Assembly: GCF_002210225.1 (NCBI RefSeq)
Contig: NZ_MWUJ01000011.1
Span: 62,001 to 126,000 of the forward strand
Source of the DNA: Geofilum rhodophaeum
GTDB taxonomy: Bacteria; Bacteroidota; Bacteroidia; Bacteroidales; Marinilabiliaceae
DNA: 64,000 nucleotides
Direction: 5' to 3'
Part shown: positions 63,412 through 64,000 of the stretch, piece after piece
Layout of the letters: every line of letters starts with the position of its first letter
How positions within the stretch are numbered: the first letter of the stretch is position 1
Notes under the pieces: model-generated
Told to the model about the DNA's origin: nothing
Database searches by the model: none
Seen by the model: the letters and a program-made list of their open reading frames with translations, nothing else
Made by a program: the position numbers and the translations under genes

Positions 63412-64000
63412 TTAACGGGTTTTGATGCTTCCGCCACTTGAACTCTCAATGTTTTTTAGAGCTACATCACCCAAAACACGTACCTGTGCCCCGGAGCTGG
63501 CCTTTGCATCGGCCGAACCGTTTACAAACAAAGTCACATGCGCGCCACTGCTGGCTTCTGCAACACCTCCCAAAGCAATAAAATCAGCAGCCTTAATATG
63601 CGCTCCGCTGCTCGCATCGGCAGAAATCCGGTCAGCCTGCCCTTTGAGTGTAATATGTGCACCGGATGAGGCTTCCACTTCCACTTCAGCAGCATTCAAA
63701 CTCACATCCAGGTGCGCCCCGGAAGATGCATCCATTTGAAAACTGGTAGCTGCAATAAGTCCCTGGGTTTCTGCATGCGCTCCGGAAGATGCATCCAACT
63801 CGTTCAACTCGCGAAAGGTAAGATAGACCGTTACGGAGCCCGTAGTGTTTCCCCATTGAAACCAACGGGCTCCTCCGGGATTTTCGACATAAATCTCGAG
63901 CTTCCCGTCTTTGTTCTCCAATACAACACGATCAATAACCTCCGAGTCGGCTTCAACCATAGCCGCATTGGTATCTCCCTGAGTAAGGATCAGTCGCACC
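63412..64000 (-). CDS. GIN-domain (DUF2807) repeat protein, 5' end outside the window
   Basis: About 195 residues of an open frame running off the window edge; the GTG at the edge is probably not the true start. A beta-strand-rich domain contains seven copies of a short ASSGAH-type turn (ASSGAHAE, ASSGAHLD, ASSGAHIT, ASSGAHIK, ASSGAHVT, ASSGAQVR, SSSGGSIK), spaced about 18-22 residues apart, as in the GIN/DUF2807 parallel beta-helix fold. Such proteins are usually exported and surface-linked; the signal peptide is outside the window. It ends 25 bases beyond the terminator. Confidence 0.82.
   Translation of the reverse strand, partial: VRLILTQGDTNAAMVEADSEVIDRVVLENKDGKLEIYVENPGGARWFQWGNTTGSVTVYLTFRELNELDASSGAHAETQGLIAATSFQMDASSGAHLDVSLNAAEVEVEASSGAHITLKGQADRISADASSGAHIKAADFIALGGVAEASSGAHVTLFVNGSADAKASSGAQVRVLGDVALKNIESSSGGSIKTR

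Noticed and set aside
1-64000. CRISPR arrays, tRNA or rRNA genes and insertion sequences
   Set aside because: I saw no regular short direct repeats with spacers, no cloverleaf-like segment, and no transposase or integrase motif anywhere in the window.

Overview
The window comes from a member of the Bacteroidota, most likely a Marinilabiliales-type bacterium. The evidence is a BatD/BatE aerotolerance protein, TonB receptors with carboxypeptidase-like plug extensions, a DUF4249 lipoprotein, a type IX secretion C-terminal domain, a type VI secretion system of the Bacteroidetes-only subtype (T6SSiii), and -7 boxes of the form TAnnTTTG. A full seven-gene Mrp antiporter next to NhaA fits a sodium-rich or alkaline habitat; that part is inference. 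I saw no tRNA, rRNA, CRISPR array, transposase or phage gene.

Layout. 1-7.6 kb: the 3' part of a fused batD-batE gene, a RhlE-type helicase, a PLP-dependent racemase, htpG and a PsiE-family membrane protein. 7.7-13.3 kb: an operon of TonB receptor, DUF4249 lipoprotein and a lipoprotein zinc peptidase, then a small PLDc_N-like membrane protein and a ketopantoate reductase. 14.9-30.9 kb: the T6SSiii locus in three blocks. Block A (+) is tssN-tssK-tssG-tssO-(tssQ)-tssP-tssR, the baseplate and envelope parts. Block B (-) is hcp-tssB-tssC-clpV, the tube, sheath and sheath-recycling ATPase. Block C (+) is tssE-tssF plus a lipoprotein NlpC/P60 hydrolase. No VgrG (TssI) or PAAR spike gene lies in the window, so the spike and effectors must be encoded elsewhere.

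30.9-33.2 kb: cryptochrome/photolyase, DUF486 and DJ-1 genes on the minus strand. 33.4-45.7 kb: a long plus-strand series of an acyl-activating/acyltransferase fusion, a DUF554 protein, a sugar-kinase-like/RapZ-C fusion, mrpABCDEFG, a MurU-like nucleotidyltransferase and nhaA. This joins sodium/proton homeostasis with what looks like cell-wall sugar salvage. 45.8-50.1 kb: a small Ala/Glu-rich lipoprotein and an etfB-etfA-acyl-CoA dehydrogenase operon.

50.2-56.7 kb: exported MsrB, a stand-alone type IX sorting-domain protein, an exported HExxH protein, an MsbA-like exporter, purB and a long NfeD protease. 57.2-60.4 kb: a probable copper/metal module made of a His/Cys-rich exported protein, a TonB receptor and a periplasmic HMA protein. 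60.5-64 kb: a fumarylacetoacetase-family hydrolase, a DnaQ-like exonuclease, a PAP2 phosphatase, a small HTH-like protein and a truncated GIN-domain repeat protein. Strong hairpin terminators separate most convergent units. Genes inside units are packed tightly, many with overlapping start and stop codons.
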